Under the pieces are notes generated by a model. The model was not told the origin of the DNA. It did no database searches and was given only the letters and a program-made list of their open reading frames with translations. The translations under genes were made by a program, and so were the position numbers. Positions 33,801 through 46,239 of a stretch of 64,000 bases of DNA are shown one piece after another; the first letter of the stretch is position 1; each line of letters opens with the position of its first letter. This DNA is from Euryodendron excelsum (lineage: Eukaryota; Streptophyta; Magnoliopsida; Ericales; Pentaphylacaceae), in assembly GCA_033060915.1 (NCBI GenBank), contig CM065397.1:12263001-12327000 (forward strand), given 5' to 3'.

Positions 33801-36473
33801 AAGTGTAAGTAAACTATTTATATTTCTATTATCTTTATCTTTTGTCTTATGAAAGGAATATATATTTGGGTGATCAAGAAAATCTAGCCCCAGTTCCAGA
33901 AAAACTATTTTATTATTCTATTTTGTCTTATGAAAGCAAGACATGCTTGGGTGATCAAGAAGATCTATCTTTATAGTTTCAGAACAATTATTTAATTATT
34001 ATTTAACAGTTCTAGAAGAACTCGTTTCATTATAAACTGTGTTTTGCTTACGTGAAATTTATTTAGTTTATAACAATTTCATCAATTTTACATATTAGTC
34101 TAAATTATATGAGGCTATATGTTTATTGTTTTGTATCACAAGAAGGTTATTTAATTTTTGCTCAAATCCTAAAAAGTTAAAGTGTACTTATCTCTAATTT
34201 CTCCTATTTAATCAACACCACATACAAAGGAATCCCAAATATGTACTGTCATTGTAGGACATGAAAGAGTAATTTCTATTCTCTTTTGAGTAGTTTTGTA
34301 AAATCTTGTGGAAAGGGAATAAACCAACGATGAGCGATTAGTTCAATAATAGTGGCACCCCATTTGATTACTTCGTAATCTATCTCATACACACATTATA
34401 TATATATATATATATATAGATAGATAGTATGCATCCAGGCAGGATTCCCCAGGGCTCTACTATTGTTTAGTTGCAATGTATCAATCTTATTGTGACATGA
34501 GGATGGTAAAACATTCAATCCATGTATGACTTCTATTTTCAGAGAGGAACATCAATAAATTCAACATGACTTTTGTCTAAAACTAACGAAAAGTACTCAT
34601 GGCAGTTGTAGCATGAGTGCTACCCGCCGACGAGATCTAAAATCCTTCGAAGTTCCAATTTATATTTGATCACAACATTCAGTATGCAGCTGGTCTCCTG
34701 TATTGATTACTCCCTTCTCTTTGTTGGTTTTGGTCCCATTGTTTAGAATATTACCCATAGTTTTTCTAATTTACTTCTGTAACTGAAACAAATAATAAAT
34801 AAATAAAATCATATTGATCACCCCCTTTCATTTCCGGCAAAAAAGCACGAGTCTGATAGAAACAGTACCATATAGACCGATTAACCCCCACACACACATT
34901 AGTACCATATAGACCCATTTTTGTTTCTTCACTTTCTATGTACCAAATAATAAATATAAAATAAAATAAAATAACTCTGATCAGGACAAGAGTCTTGAAG
35001 TGAAACTCAACTCAAAATCACACAACAGATATATCGGACTCAAAATCACATAAATAACTCCAACAAGAGTTACGGAAAACTAAAACCCATACACTTAAAA
35101 AGGGTGAGGAAGAAGAACTAGCCCCTCATTGGTAACCCATCACAGTCTCACTAGTTGTTGGTGTGACTCCCCTTTCTTGTCACTTTGGGTCGCTACCTAA
35201 ATTGACCATTCAGCTGCATCTAATAATATCCAATCCTAATGAAAATTGTCGAGGGCCACCACCACAACATCAAGGATTGGCCTCCCTATGACCCGACTGA
35301 CTGACTGATTCTGCAGCACCAAAAATCGACCTCTTGTATGATCCCATGCCCTACCACAGAAGTGAAAGCAAGCGTCGCCTTGAAATCTTCATGCCAATTC
35401 ACTACTGCGGTGACACATTAATTTTGCTTGTTGATTCAATTGGGTAAAGTCCAATTACGTTAATTAAATTTAGAAGATTGATTCAAGCAAAAGCTAATGC
35501 TGACACAGAATTGTTAATTTGCAGGACAAACGTCTGATAGGAAGTGGAACAAACACAGAGGCATTTAGCTCATAGCCGCTTTGATTGGGGTCGCATAGTC
35601 AATTGGGGCCGACTCAGAAAGCCAATATTGACTCCATGATTGAGTAACCTTTCGCCTTTCAGACCAAAGAAATTAAAAAGTAAATAAAATACGCAATCAA
35701 ACTATTTCCCCTAAATTTAGGGAGTTTTCATAGAAGGTTATGCATCAAAATCGAACATTTCACATCCGCTCACTGTAGTATACTACAGCTCTTGGAAAAA
35801 ATTAACAATAACAAAACTTTATGAAATCACTTATTAGATATTTGTCCTTTTCAATAATTAGGAAAGGCGTCAAGAAGAGAAATCACGGAATAGGGACTGT
35901 TTGGTTGCCTAGAAAACTGAGGAAAACGAAAGTAAAGAAACCGTTGAGATTATCTATTGAACTTGTTTTTGTTACTACAACAGGAGAAACCATGGCGTTC
36001 ACTAAAATGAGTTCATATTCATCCTATTCCTGTTCATTTTCTCAGCAACCAAACACATCATGAACCAGAGCACACCATGGAGGTTACGATCCATAGATTT
36101 ATTTTTACAATAAAAAAGTGAAGAGATGTGTCCTGTATTGGGAAAATAACATACGAAACCAAATACCAAAACCGCATGGAAACGTCAGATCAATACTTAA
36201 ATGAAACAACTAACATGCATATTATATAGAAGATCTGTCCATCAAAACAGAGTATATTCAGCACAAACCCATCAGAAACGTAGAATCATAGCAGAAACAA
36301 GTACTAACAGCACTATAAAGCAATGAAGTAGATAAAATCCCTAGAGATCCAGAACAGAAACCAATCCATACTCTCTATATAGCTACTATATACTCTATAC
36401 AATCATCGATAGTCACAAACTCAGTATCAACCACCAACCAGTAAAGAAATCATCTCATCAAACGGTGAGATCT

Positions 36474-36677
36474 TCAGATCTTGAGCGTAGATCCGAAAAG
36501 GAAAGCCACGAAGGTGGCGAAGCAACCGACAGCGAACGAAGGCGAGATCCCGCCGGCGGAGGCAACAGGGCTCGGTGCCGGTGCCTCGGCTGCGAGAGAG
36601 CCTCCGAAGCTAGCGAAGACGGTCACAACCACCGCCATTAGAGCAATCAGCGAAGCACTGCTTTGTGTCACCGCCAT
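36474..36677 (-). CDS. Arabinogalactan peptide (short GPI-anchored AGP)
   Basis: A single-exon frame encodes 67 aa from ATG 36677. Residues 1 to about 29 are a signal peptide (MAVTQSSASLIALMAVVVTV, FASFGGSLAA). The predicted mature part is very short (EAPAPSPVASAGG) with Ala-Pro and Ser-Pro motifs whose prolines are normally hydroxylated and O-glycosylated. The rest, ISPSFAVGCFATFVAFLFGS, is a hydrophobic GPI-anchor signal. This matches the AG-peptide class (AGP16/AGP20-like) of the plant cell surface. The same frame is open further upstream, but the AG-peptide layout supports this Met. A TATA box (TATATA, 36778-36783 on the minus strand) lies about 100 bases before the start, with a purine/pyrimidine-rich leader between. 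Confidence 0.9.
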   Translation of the reverse strand: MAVTQSSASLIALMAVVVTVFASFGGSLAAEAPAPSPVASAGGISPSFAVGCFATFVAFLFGSTLKI

Positions 36678-36775
36678 TTCGTTTTCCGAAGGAGCGAGAG
36701 AGAGAGTCCTGAACGCTAGTGAAGTAAGAGAGTCGGTGAAGCGTTGAGCAGAGGATTTCCTGTTGGTGGATACAG

Positions 36776-36785
36776 AATATATAGG
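36776..36785 (-). promoter_or_regulatory. TATA box of the arabinogalactan peptide gene
   Basis: CTATATATTC on the minus strand, about 100 bases upstream of the start codon, followed by a CT-rich leader. Confidence 0.65.
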
Positions 36786-39081
36786 GAGAGAGAGGGGGAG
36801 GAGTTCGGGCAAAGTTGTTCGGGCAAGTGCCCGGATTTTACAGGCTGGCGATTAATCGAAGAGAGAACAGCTGTTTGACCGTGGTCCCCCCGTAAAACCA
36901 GCCATGAAACGGCGTCGTCACCATGAATTTAAAAAAATTTGAAATTTGTTCTAGGAATTTCGTATGACGCGCGCGTGTGGTACGAGCATAACGTAACGCC
37001 GATTGCACCAACGAGTTTGAGCCCACGATTCTCATCTACAGCACTACGTGGGCTCGTGAAATGCACGCGCGACGATCGGAGGATTTGAAAATTGGAATAA
37101 AAGAGATTGCTAGGGGGAATGATTGGGCCACCACCGCTGGCACGATTGGTGGGGTAATTTTCACGCGATAGTTGTTGTGTCAATGTAGCCTACAACTGCC
37201 GAAGATGCCTCTCCCACCGCGTGTAATGTGGAGGGAGGACAGTCGAGGGAATGACAGCTGTAGGTATCGGTAGAATGAAACAGGCGTCAACCAAAATTGA
37301 CGGAATTGATACGGCACGTGGGTTATGTGTGACATCTGTTAGACAGACAGACACCTGGGTTTTTGCTCCTGATCTTCTTTTATTTTGAGTCATACAAAAT
37401 TTTACCCTAATAATGCAGTGAAGGCATTTTTGTCATTAACAGTTATCTTTGATTAGTATTTTTATTTTGTAAACCTCATTCTATAGTAATTTTTATATCA
37501 TATATAGCATTACTCTTGTCAAATTATCCTTCCAAGTTTTTAAGGCTATTGCACCATGCCAGTATTCAATGCCTTATTTATCACTGCATTCCTTCCCTCG
37601 AGAAAAAAAAATATGCAGTAAGTAGACTTATATTTTTAGGGTATTACTTCTTTTATGAATATTTTATTTTTCTTGTATTTAGTGAATCACTTTGTTGTAG
37701 TGTTTAAATCTTAGTGGTAGTAATTGATATTACCTTATCAATAAAAATTTATCCCTCCTTAGGGAGACTTGGCACTCAAGGGAAAATTATCATATAGGAT
37801 CAACGATAAATGTGCGTGATTTATGAAAAGCATACATATTATACGTCTGCTTTTTATAGATGACGCTTGTGTTCCGGAGCGTTGGATAATCATGTTGGGT
37901 TGGGGAGCACAGCTATGGGCTGGGTTTCAAACAATGGGCCTTGGGGCTCCAAAGAAAATGCCGTATGCTATTGGTCCATTCCATCATCTATGAGCTTCCT
38001 AATTTACTATATTTTTTAATTTGATTTATATTTTTTTATAAAAATTTTAATGCCTTATGAGATTTTGAGCCTTGATGTTGGCCCACAACAATGACCAATT
38101 CATGAGGCAAGAAGGGAAGATTCTGTGTTTACATGCTAAGTATGTGGTTGACATGTTTTCATTCTAAACATGAAATTTTAAGTTCAATTCCTTCTCATAT
38201 TTCTTTTGTGAATAGTTATCATTCATGCAATATATAAAGTTTAAATGATTTCTGTAGATTGGGACCCTCACGAGCTCACGGGAGTAGTTAGCTGAAGGTC
38301 TGAATACCCTGTAGCAAAAATAAATAAATAAATGAAAGGGAAGGTTAGGGATAATAATTGTTCATGGATCCTATCAGAATAAGAATAATTCCAGGCAATA
38401 AATTTTGTGGTATATTAAATCTCTTTATGGGTGAAGCTATGGCTGTTTTGACTCATCCACCTCTTATCTCACTCATTTAAGAGAAAAAGACTGAATAGAC
38501 CATTTTTAATCATGGATTTAAGTATGCATATGTTGGGATATATAGTCCTTGTTCAAAACAAACAAACAAATTCATGGTTTACACATTACACTGTAGAAGT
38601 AGAGGAGTCACGAAATGTTGGGAAGAATGAGATGAACCATAATCCTTCACTCTTCTTTTAATTCTTACCATGAGAGAGAGAGAGAGAGAGAGAGAGGCGC
38701 GACCATTGCAGACAAATACATATACCACCAAACTTACAAAATCTTTGGAACTGCAATAGTGCTCAACATATAAAAGTAACTTTGATGAATTTCGAACATT
38801 CTAAACTCGAAAACAACAAATGCAATTATTATGATGCTAGTTTTCATTCTGTACATCTCAAAATTATTTCACAGTGGATGAAGCTTCGAGTGCCGGAAGT
38901 ATACAACACAGAAACCCCATACAAGGATAACAACCCCAACCTGTGAAAGCGCAAAGAAAGAAACTCTAATGCTCGAAGACCAGTACCAAGAGCTCGCAGT
39001 AGACTTCTTTCAATCCCAGACTTCGCTGCTACGAGTCCAATGATCCTATTATCGCTTACAAAATTCAGCAGCTGTTGAATC
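36786..39081. other. Intergenic region: AGP promoter and 3' region of the GT14 gene
   Basis: 36786-37400 is less AT-rich and is the likely AGP promoter region. 37400-38640 is AT-rich with no recognisable gene; a SINE-like B-box (AGTTCAATTCC) near 38193 is too weak to call. A GA microsatellite lies at 38673-38697. About 38700-39081 is probably the 3'-UTR of the GT14 gene. Confidence 0.45.
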
Positions 39082-42000
39082 TCAATAACCAAAATACTTC
39101 GGTGCTACTAGCAGTAGAGGTTCCAAGGCGCTGGGAGCAAATTTTCGTGCAAAAAGAAAGCACACAGAAGATGTCCGGTTATTGTAAAGGCAGCTGTGAC
39201 CTTCAAGAATTCTCTTCAAGAACTGCTCTGTGATATCTGCTTTCCCAAAGGTAGCCGGATGGGCCCCACCTCTCGACCAGTCCACCCAAGTGATGCTTCT
39301 ATTCGCCAAGAGATTCGTTGCTTGAATAGTCAACATGGTGGGGAAGTAATGCTCGTCCACGTAGCAAGCAGGTTTACAGAACTCGGAAAATTTCCGGTAA
39401 AATGTCGTATCTTCCACGATGTAGACTGCAAGTTTTCGGTTAACTTCAAACCATTGTGCTCCTTTACGCCATTGCGTAATGTTGACCTCGGGTGCCATGT
39501 TCCAGTCATAACGTCCCCTCCCAAATGGTCCAGGGTCGTCAAATGCACCAACGAAGCTATATTTGGATTTCATAATGTAATGGTAGATGACAGTGAAAGT
39601 GTAGAGAGGAATGCAGGATTCAGAGAGGAGCACAAACCACTCATTGGAAACATCGAGCAATGCGTTAGCAAGAAGCCTTCTCTCAGCATCACACATACTC
39701 ATCCTCCCCCATTCTGCCACCTGCAAACAAAGAACATGATTCACCAACAATTCATCGGGAATTAATCAGATGAAAACGCTTATTTAATTTATCGAGGTAA
39801 ACTCCAAACTTTAGATATAACAGTTGAAAATGACAACGTTGCATGTTGAGTATCAAAGATTGAAAAATTCACACAAATAAACAAACCATTTTGCTAAACT
39901 AGACATGGGTGCACTCGCAAACATGCGTGATACCACATTATGTAAGTGGAAGTTTTTCAAAAGATCAATTAGATTTAAATTTTTAACCTTTAACCCAACT
40001 ATTGAAGTAGTTGGTAGTTAAGGGCTATTAAGTAGATTAAAATGTGATGTTCCAAATTACCATCTTATCCTTCACTTACCAAGTCAGGTGATTGCTTTTT
40101 AGTATATACTATGGATGGAGGAGGGCCATTCTATACAGGTGGTACACTCCAAGAGAAATTAATTAAACTCAAAACGCTCATGCACGCGCTGACCCGGACA
40201 CACCTCATAAGAGGCTTAACTTTATCTCACCACTAGGCTTGATCACACACATACGAACACACAACAAACAATCTATGAAACCTCACTCAATCAAAGCACC
40301 AATCTGCTTACACTTAATAAGTCACAAGACGAGGCTTGATGCCCCACCGGGTGAAGTTCTCCACATTTATAGCTTAGGCCCTAGGATAGTTGGTGTATTG
40401 TAATGTAAGATCAAATCCTAGGTTCTCATTTTGGGATAGGTAAATTTTCAGGTGAGAACTTTAGGTAGAAGTTATGTGTTGTAGAACATTATTTCCAGAT
40501 AAAGGGAAGATAAAAATCTGGGGAGAGAGATATCTACAGAGAGAAATAGACAATTCCAAAAAGAGAGAGAGAGAGAGAGAGAGATAACTCTCACCACCTC
40601 CCCCCACCAGACTTTTTTTATTTTTTATTATTTTGGGTAAGTACTCAATAGTCAATACTGACTCTCCTTTCTCTCTCTCTGTACTTTGCTTTCTCCCGCT
40701 CTTTCTCTCTAAGAGATTTTATCCCACAAGCAAGAATTTTACCACTCATTTTACCAACTTAAGTCCCCCTTCATTCCCCAACCACAAATTTCACCTAAAC
40801 CAAATATCAGGCTGTGATTTGCTCTTGCTTGATTGCTTGCCGACCAACCCTCAACTATAGTAGAGAGCTTCTCCATCTGGGGTTTCAAGCAATCCAGTAG
40901 ATGAGTTTATGAGAGAGTTATGCATTGGCATCAAGATTGAGCAATATTGTGGTATAGTTTCTCCTTATGATAAGTATAACCCATAAGGATTCCCCACAAT
41001 AATTCTAAACGTTTTTAAATGTTCCTCTCTAGAAGATGGCTTTTGTGTGTTATCATGATTACCTCTAAACATTGACATAGTTATGTACTACTTTGAAGCC
41101 AGATCAAGGGATGCACCCAAGCTATTACCGAATTAGAAGAGATGGTTTCCCATTACCAACAGAAGAACAAAAGCCAGAAAGAAGTCCACAAGTAGTAATG
41201 TAGCCCTAGGGTTCCACAAGCTTTGAAGAACCTTATGTTAGATACCTAGTAGTAACAATCAATTAACAAGCCTAAATATCCCAAACAATAGGCAAACAGA
41301 GATGCTCAGGTTGGACTGTAGATTAGAGCCCTATAGATACCTAAGTGTGAGATCTTGAAGGAATCTTTTAGTTGAACAACCAATGTAAGGTGGCTTTGCT
41401 CTCTCATAATCTTTTTTTTTGTCTTCTTCTTGTTCATGTTCTTCTTCTTCTTCTTCCTCTTCCCTGTCTTATGTTGATTGTTAGTTTGAAGGCTTTTCTG
41501 TAAAGCTTGATGCACATTCCTTATTTGAGAGGACTCTCGCTGTTAAAGATTCTAAGCTTTAACTCTACTTGTCTGCCGTTCCCATCACATAATTTAGCCT
41601 TCCCATTCTCCTTCTTTCCCTGAATACCTTTCATTTAAGATCAAAGCATCACACAGTTCATTTGGAATCTATCCAGATCAGATTTCTATGTTCTAGACCA
41701 TTGGTTTGTCAAGGTTTTGCCACTGTATTTATTGTAGTTTTTCTTCATTATGGTGGAATGGGGATCTCTTAGAACACATACTCTCAAATAATGCCAACAA
41801 AAATGGTTACATGTCATATAAAAATTGTAAAAGCTGCCTTAAAATATAAGGGAACATTTCATAAAACACATTAGTCAGTACCATTCATGTTTAAAAATTT
41901 TAACATAAGATGAAACCATATCATGATGATTATCCCATGATTAACAGTACGATTGCCCTTAGACCTCAGGTAATTGGTCCATCAAAGCAAGTTTCATTTA

Positions 42001-44022
42001 TTGCCTCTATCTAACAGTTTCAAGAAGCACACAACATCAAAACTCTTCTACTATTGTTGCCATTGTGGATGATTATTTATTTAGTTTTTTTTTTTTTTTT
42101 TTTTTGATAAGTGCCATTGTGGAGGATTATTTTCCTGTGGTATCATATCCAAAGTCTAATATATATTAAAGTAGCTGTCACTTGACATCAAAAAGATGCA
42201 TGTGGTGATCAGGTAAATGTTTTCCATCCTACCCGGAGATAGTCATCCAGGACAACGAGCTTAACATCAATAAATGGTTGAAATGATGAACCACAAGATG
42301 GTCATCCAAAAATGAAATTACTAACATATCAATGCCATTTGAAGGTTCTCAAGTAGAATTTCAAAAGCCTAGAGTGACCGACTGCATTGTAGACATATTC
42401 ATATTTGTGTGTGTGTATATATTTATTAGTGACTTCATAACGTGTCAGATGGAAAATCAGATCATCAGGTTCATAAACCATCCAACAGCTAACTGTTACT
42501 CAAAGACAAGTGCTGCAAGACTTCACCCAAAAGGAGGGGAGGGGAGGGGAGGGGAGGGGGTGTTCAGCATGTGATCTTCATCATCCTACCAACCTGGACA
42601 TGCATCTAGCATGGCAAGAGAAAATAACAGGAGAGAATTGTTCGGGATAGTTGTTCATATGCTCTGAACACTAATAAATCAATTAGTAATGACTAAAAGT
42701 GTTCCAATTTGGATGAAGATAGAATGACATGGGAAACCCAAGAGAAATAGTGGATTGAGGTTGTGAGGAAAGATAGCAAGGAAGAAATCACTCCAAGAAA
42801 ATATCTGAAGGCCACAAAAAAAAAAAAAGAAAAGTGAATTCAAAGTAGCAGACCCAATGCAGTTGGCTACTAAGGTGGTGCTCGGTTGAATTGAGTTGAT
42901 TCTTTTTCTTTTTCAACTGAAAAGATTTTGCCATTTTGGTCATGTGTTGGAGGTTAAATAACCAAGCAGGATGTAAACCGTTAGATATGAAAGCAACCTC
43001 TTTTAGAGTTTTGATATGGTAACACTAAAATTCTTATACCACGATTACTGAGTCAGTAACATAATCGAACAATAACTTGGTCAAATCCATGTAAAATCAC
43101 ACTCATCAGTGCAATCAGATGCTGACCAAACTGGGATCAATCCAGTTACAGAAAAAATAAATAAACAAATAAGAAAAGAAATATCATCTAGGTAAACGGA
43201 AGTTCATCCAAAATGTTAGATACAGTAATGCCATACTGGAGCATCACTTCCTAATCAATTACACCTTTATGAGAAGATTAGCAAATAGCAATCATCTTAT
43301 AGCAGAAATACCAAAAAGCAGGGTCCAAAATATAGGGGAAAATCCCAAAAGAGGAAATAGTTCATATATCACTTTTTATAAACAATGAAAAACAGCATTA
43401 GGAAAAAAAATACAAACATGATACTAGAGGCTACAATCCAACATAGGGTATTCAGCACAATACACACCAAAATCCAAAACATTGGTGAGACACATACCTG
43501 GCTTGGTATTTGTCTCCTGTAGAAAACCGATGAAGAAGGGAAATCAGCTTGGAATGATGGCAGCGAATGAATATAGATCGAATATAGCCCCTTGTGCCCC
43601 TTAAAAAACCTCTCCCAAAGTGGTGCCAGTGGCAATGGTCCCTTGGTCAGGAACATGAATGCAATCTTCGGAACTCTCGTGAATGGATACTTTTTTATTC
43701 GTGGGACAAGAGATGCCCTCCACAAGAGCTCTTTGTCTGTCATGGTGTGAAGCAAATTTGATGGAGGCCTAATCCAGCGTTCTAAACTAGTAGTAGGCTC
43801 CTCGACGCAAGGTTGGAAACTCGGCCGTGTCGTGGCCACTACACTCTGAACCCCAAAATACCGAATCATGTAGATACTAATGACTGAAAAGGCGACACAT
43901 AATAGCAGGAAGGCCACAAGCAACTGAAGCAGCCTCTGTGGAAAAACCCTAGATTGGGTGGTTGTTCTCGCTGTAACAGCAGGGTCCTTGCCTTCCTCCA
44001 TTGGCACTACCCTCGATTGCAT
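39082..44022 (-). CDS. GT14 / DUF266 glycosyltransferase, BC10-like (core-2/I-branching family)
   Basis: Two exons, 43498-44022 and 39082-39720, join at Q|VAEWG to give 387 aa. The start is ATG 44022 ([13 protein letters not shown]). A single membrane segment ([20 protein letters not shown]) near residues 30-50 with a short basic N-terminus marks a type II Golgi protein. The luminal domain has [97 protein letters not shown] and [15 protein letters not shown], all typical of the plant DUF266 clade of GT14. Rice BC10 of this clade affects wall cellulose and arabinogalactan proteins; the exact sugar transferred is unproven. The single intron is about 3.8 kb and holds microsatellites and a G-rich tract. 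Confidence 0.93.
40560..40585. repeat. GA microsatellite in the GT14 intron
   Basis: Pure AG repeat followed by ATAACTCTC. Confidence 0.9.
42534..42560 (+). repeat. (GGGGA)n tract in the GT14 intron, quadruplex-prone
   Basis: Five GGGGA units on the plus strand end in a run of five or more G. This matches the G-quadruplex pattern of four or more G-runs with one-base loops. The gene is on the minus strand, so the G-rich strand is the template and the RNA would be C-rich. Confidence 0.8.
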
Positions 44023-46239
44023 CTTTGACAACAGATGTATATTAAAATCTACCTTCTGGGTATTTTGTTTTCTGCTACTTCATTTCCAATAAAACCCTTT
44101 CCACATAGAGAACACTCTGAAATCTGAGAATTTTTAGAAGTTTGCAACTTCTCTACCAAAATTAGCAAACCCAGTTTCCCAAATAACATCTAAGAACACT
44201 AAACAACGAAGTGGGTTTAAATTTTACCATATGGGTATCGAATTACTAGGTTTAATAAGTCCTTCTTAGCATCAGAAAAACATTGGGGATCTGAACTTTA
44301 CTCTATTTTTTAAAGCAGAGCAGCAAATAACAACCTATTACACATGTACTGCGCTAGAATATGAGCATATAGATCATGGATAAGAGCTTGAACAAGAACA
44401 ATTTTCTGGAAAATAGAAGCAAGATTTCGCGTGATTTTTTATCAAACGAATAGGATGGCACTGTTAACATACCATGAGTTGATGAGGAAGTCAATTTGGA
44501 AGGGCGGAAACTTCAGACTTTAGTGCTTGAATCATAACAGATTGTGTAGAGTAAGACAAAGCTGTCACAGATATGGTGGTCAAAAGTGAGTTCAGGCCGG
44601 AGGGGGTGAAAAGGGTGAATAACGGTGGATGAGAGTCCTCCAGAGTTGGAGATTTAGAGAGAGACAGACAGACAGACAGACGAAAGGGGTGGGGAAATCG
44701 AGGAGAGAGAGAGAGAGGGAGGAGATCTATTCAAAGAATGTTTCTGACATCACACAAACGGCACATCCACAAGAACACAACACAACACTCAATCCACAGA
44801 TTCCCACACGAAACAGAGAGGAGGGCTTTGGCTTTGGCTTTGGCTTTGGCTTTGTCGTACGATTCTCCATCTCTTTTTCTTTTACTATTTTTTTTTTAAT
44901 TTTCTTGGAGTAAAAAAATGTATGACAGGCTCATTTACTATTTAGTAATTTATAATTTATTTTTATAATTTTTTAAATATGTTTAGATGAATAATTTAAA
45001 AAAATAATTTATGTCTAATAATATTTTTTTTAAATAATTATTTTTAAAAATAACTTATAATTTATAATTTATGACTTGTAAGTTAGTAGCCAAGCACCTC
45101 CTTACAAAAATATTCCAAACATAAATAAATAGTGGATGAATAGGGCATATTAATAGATTTATATATGTATTGAGATTAAGTGTAATTCATTGACAAGAAC
45201 TAACTCATAAACGTATTTTGGTGCTTTTTGTGTAAAAGATTTTTTCACTGTGAATGAATTAAAATTAAATTCATAAATATAAAGGCACATATATTTTATT
45301 TAAAAAATTTATAATTTTTTATGCATCAATTTCTTAAAAAACTATATTTAATTACGTGATAATCAACCATCAGTCACGAATATAATTCGATTAGAATTTG
45401 AGTATTAAAGGGAATTTGCTCTGACTTATTAATTTAAAAATTAGAGCGTGATTCCTCCACCTAATTAGATTACTTAACCTTGAAGCGATACAAACGCTCC
45501 ATCTTCTTCTGCATATATCCTGAACCCCTTCTTTGTGTTTTTTTTATCAGTTTTTGTTTTGGAAACATCTTCCTACTTTTGGTGGTTGATAAAAAGGTTT
45601 TTTTTTTTTTTTAATTGCAAGTCTACCATAGACGATAATAGGATTGCACACTCAAAAATTGTATGCATTTAGTAGTACATTTGATAATGCATAATTGCCC
45701 ACCAAACTAAAAAGACTTAAAATACACACAACGAGAAGCTTGAAACTCTTAACTTAAAAGACAATAGAAAAATGTTACAACAATCACACTTGTTCTTCTA
45801 GTGCTGACTAATAGATGACACATTAACTAAGCCTCACAAGAAACCCATGGTCCCCAAATAATGGGCAGGCGCGATTGTGGATAGATGGTATCAAGACAAT
45901 ATCACATATTGGGCTTGTCACAAGTGATTAAAATTATTATCATTTTTTTGGTTTGAGTTACTTCAAAATTATAAGAAATAGGCAAATGTAAAAATAGGAG
46001 GGGTGATTGGTTTTTTTTAAATGGCCACTTTAGCCTTAATCTTGCAGATTTTTTGATTTTAGTGTGAACCTTGAGTAGCGATAAAATTATTTTATTGCAA
46101 CTTACAAGATGAGTTAGAAATATGAAAATAAATCCTTCACACACTGAAAAAGTCTACATACATTTTACCCTTCTTAAACTCGTAGTGGCAAAGTCTACAA
46201 TACACCCAATTTCAAAAATCTTCTTCACCGTTGAATTAA

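Larger units (their letters stand above)
31695..34194. mobile_element. 2.5-kb insertion with 9-bp target duplication
   Basis: Comparison with uninterrupted copies 1 and 2 shows where the third tandem unit is split. TAATTTCTC lies on both sides (31686-31694 and 34195-34203), a perfect 9-bp target duplication as made by Mutator-like elements. The ends are only weakly inverted (ATACTTTA at the left, ACACTTTA in the reverse complement of the right). The insert holds a solo LTR, a purine-rich GA tract (33605-33800) after TATATAAATAG, and a short direct repeat with TTTTGTCTTATGAAAG (about 33838 and 33925). No transposase was found. Confidence 0.65.
30303..34580. repeat. Three tandem copies of a roughly 545-590-bp unit, third copy interrupted
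   Basis: The anchor TTTCAAACATAAAGATGATA occurs at 30509, 31101 and 31645. Each unit also has TTTATTACATC.., GAGATGA.TTGAT, AACCAACACCACCTAGAG, GACATGAAA.AGTGATTTTT and TTTGATTACTT..TAATCT in the same order. The third copy stops at 31694 and resumes at 34195 after the insertion. Each unit carries an inverted repeat around GATTCACCATCCTCA / GAGGATGGTGAATC (copy 1 at 30788-30846), degraded in the third copy. No coding potential. Confidence 0.8.
29353..36473. other. Gene-free repeat block
   Basis: Contains a hAT MITE (29908-30295), a tandem array of a roughly 570-bp unit (30303-34580) interrupted by a 2.5-kb insertion (31695-34194), and unrecognised AT-rich DNA at 34580-36060. The long reading frames in 31800-32750 are within a solo LTR and show no family resemblance. 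Sequence near 36050-36470 is probably the 3' region of the arabinogalactan peptide gene. Confidence 0.55.

Noticed and set aside
34390..34430. Possible CRISPR-like or satellite array
   Set aside because: It is a simple TATA/GATA microsatellite; no spaced repeats exist and CRISPR is not expected in a plant genome.
38125..38240. Possible SINE from AGTTCAATTCC
   Set aside because: The B-box-like motif is weak and the A-box match is poor; boundaries cannot be set.
39196..39765. 189-codon plus-strand frame
   Set aside because: It is the antisense shadow of GT14 exon 2.
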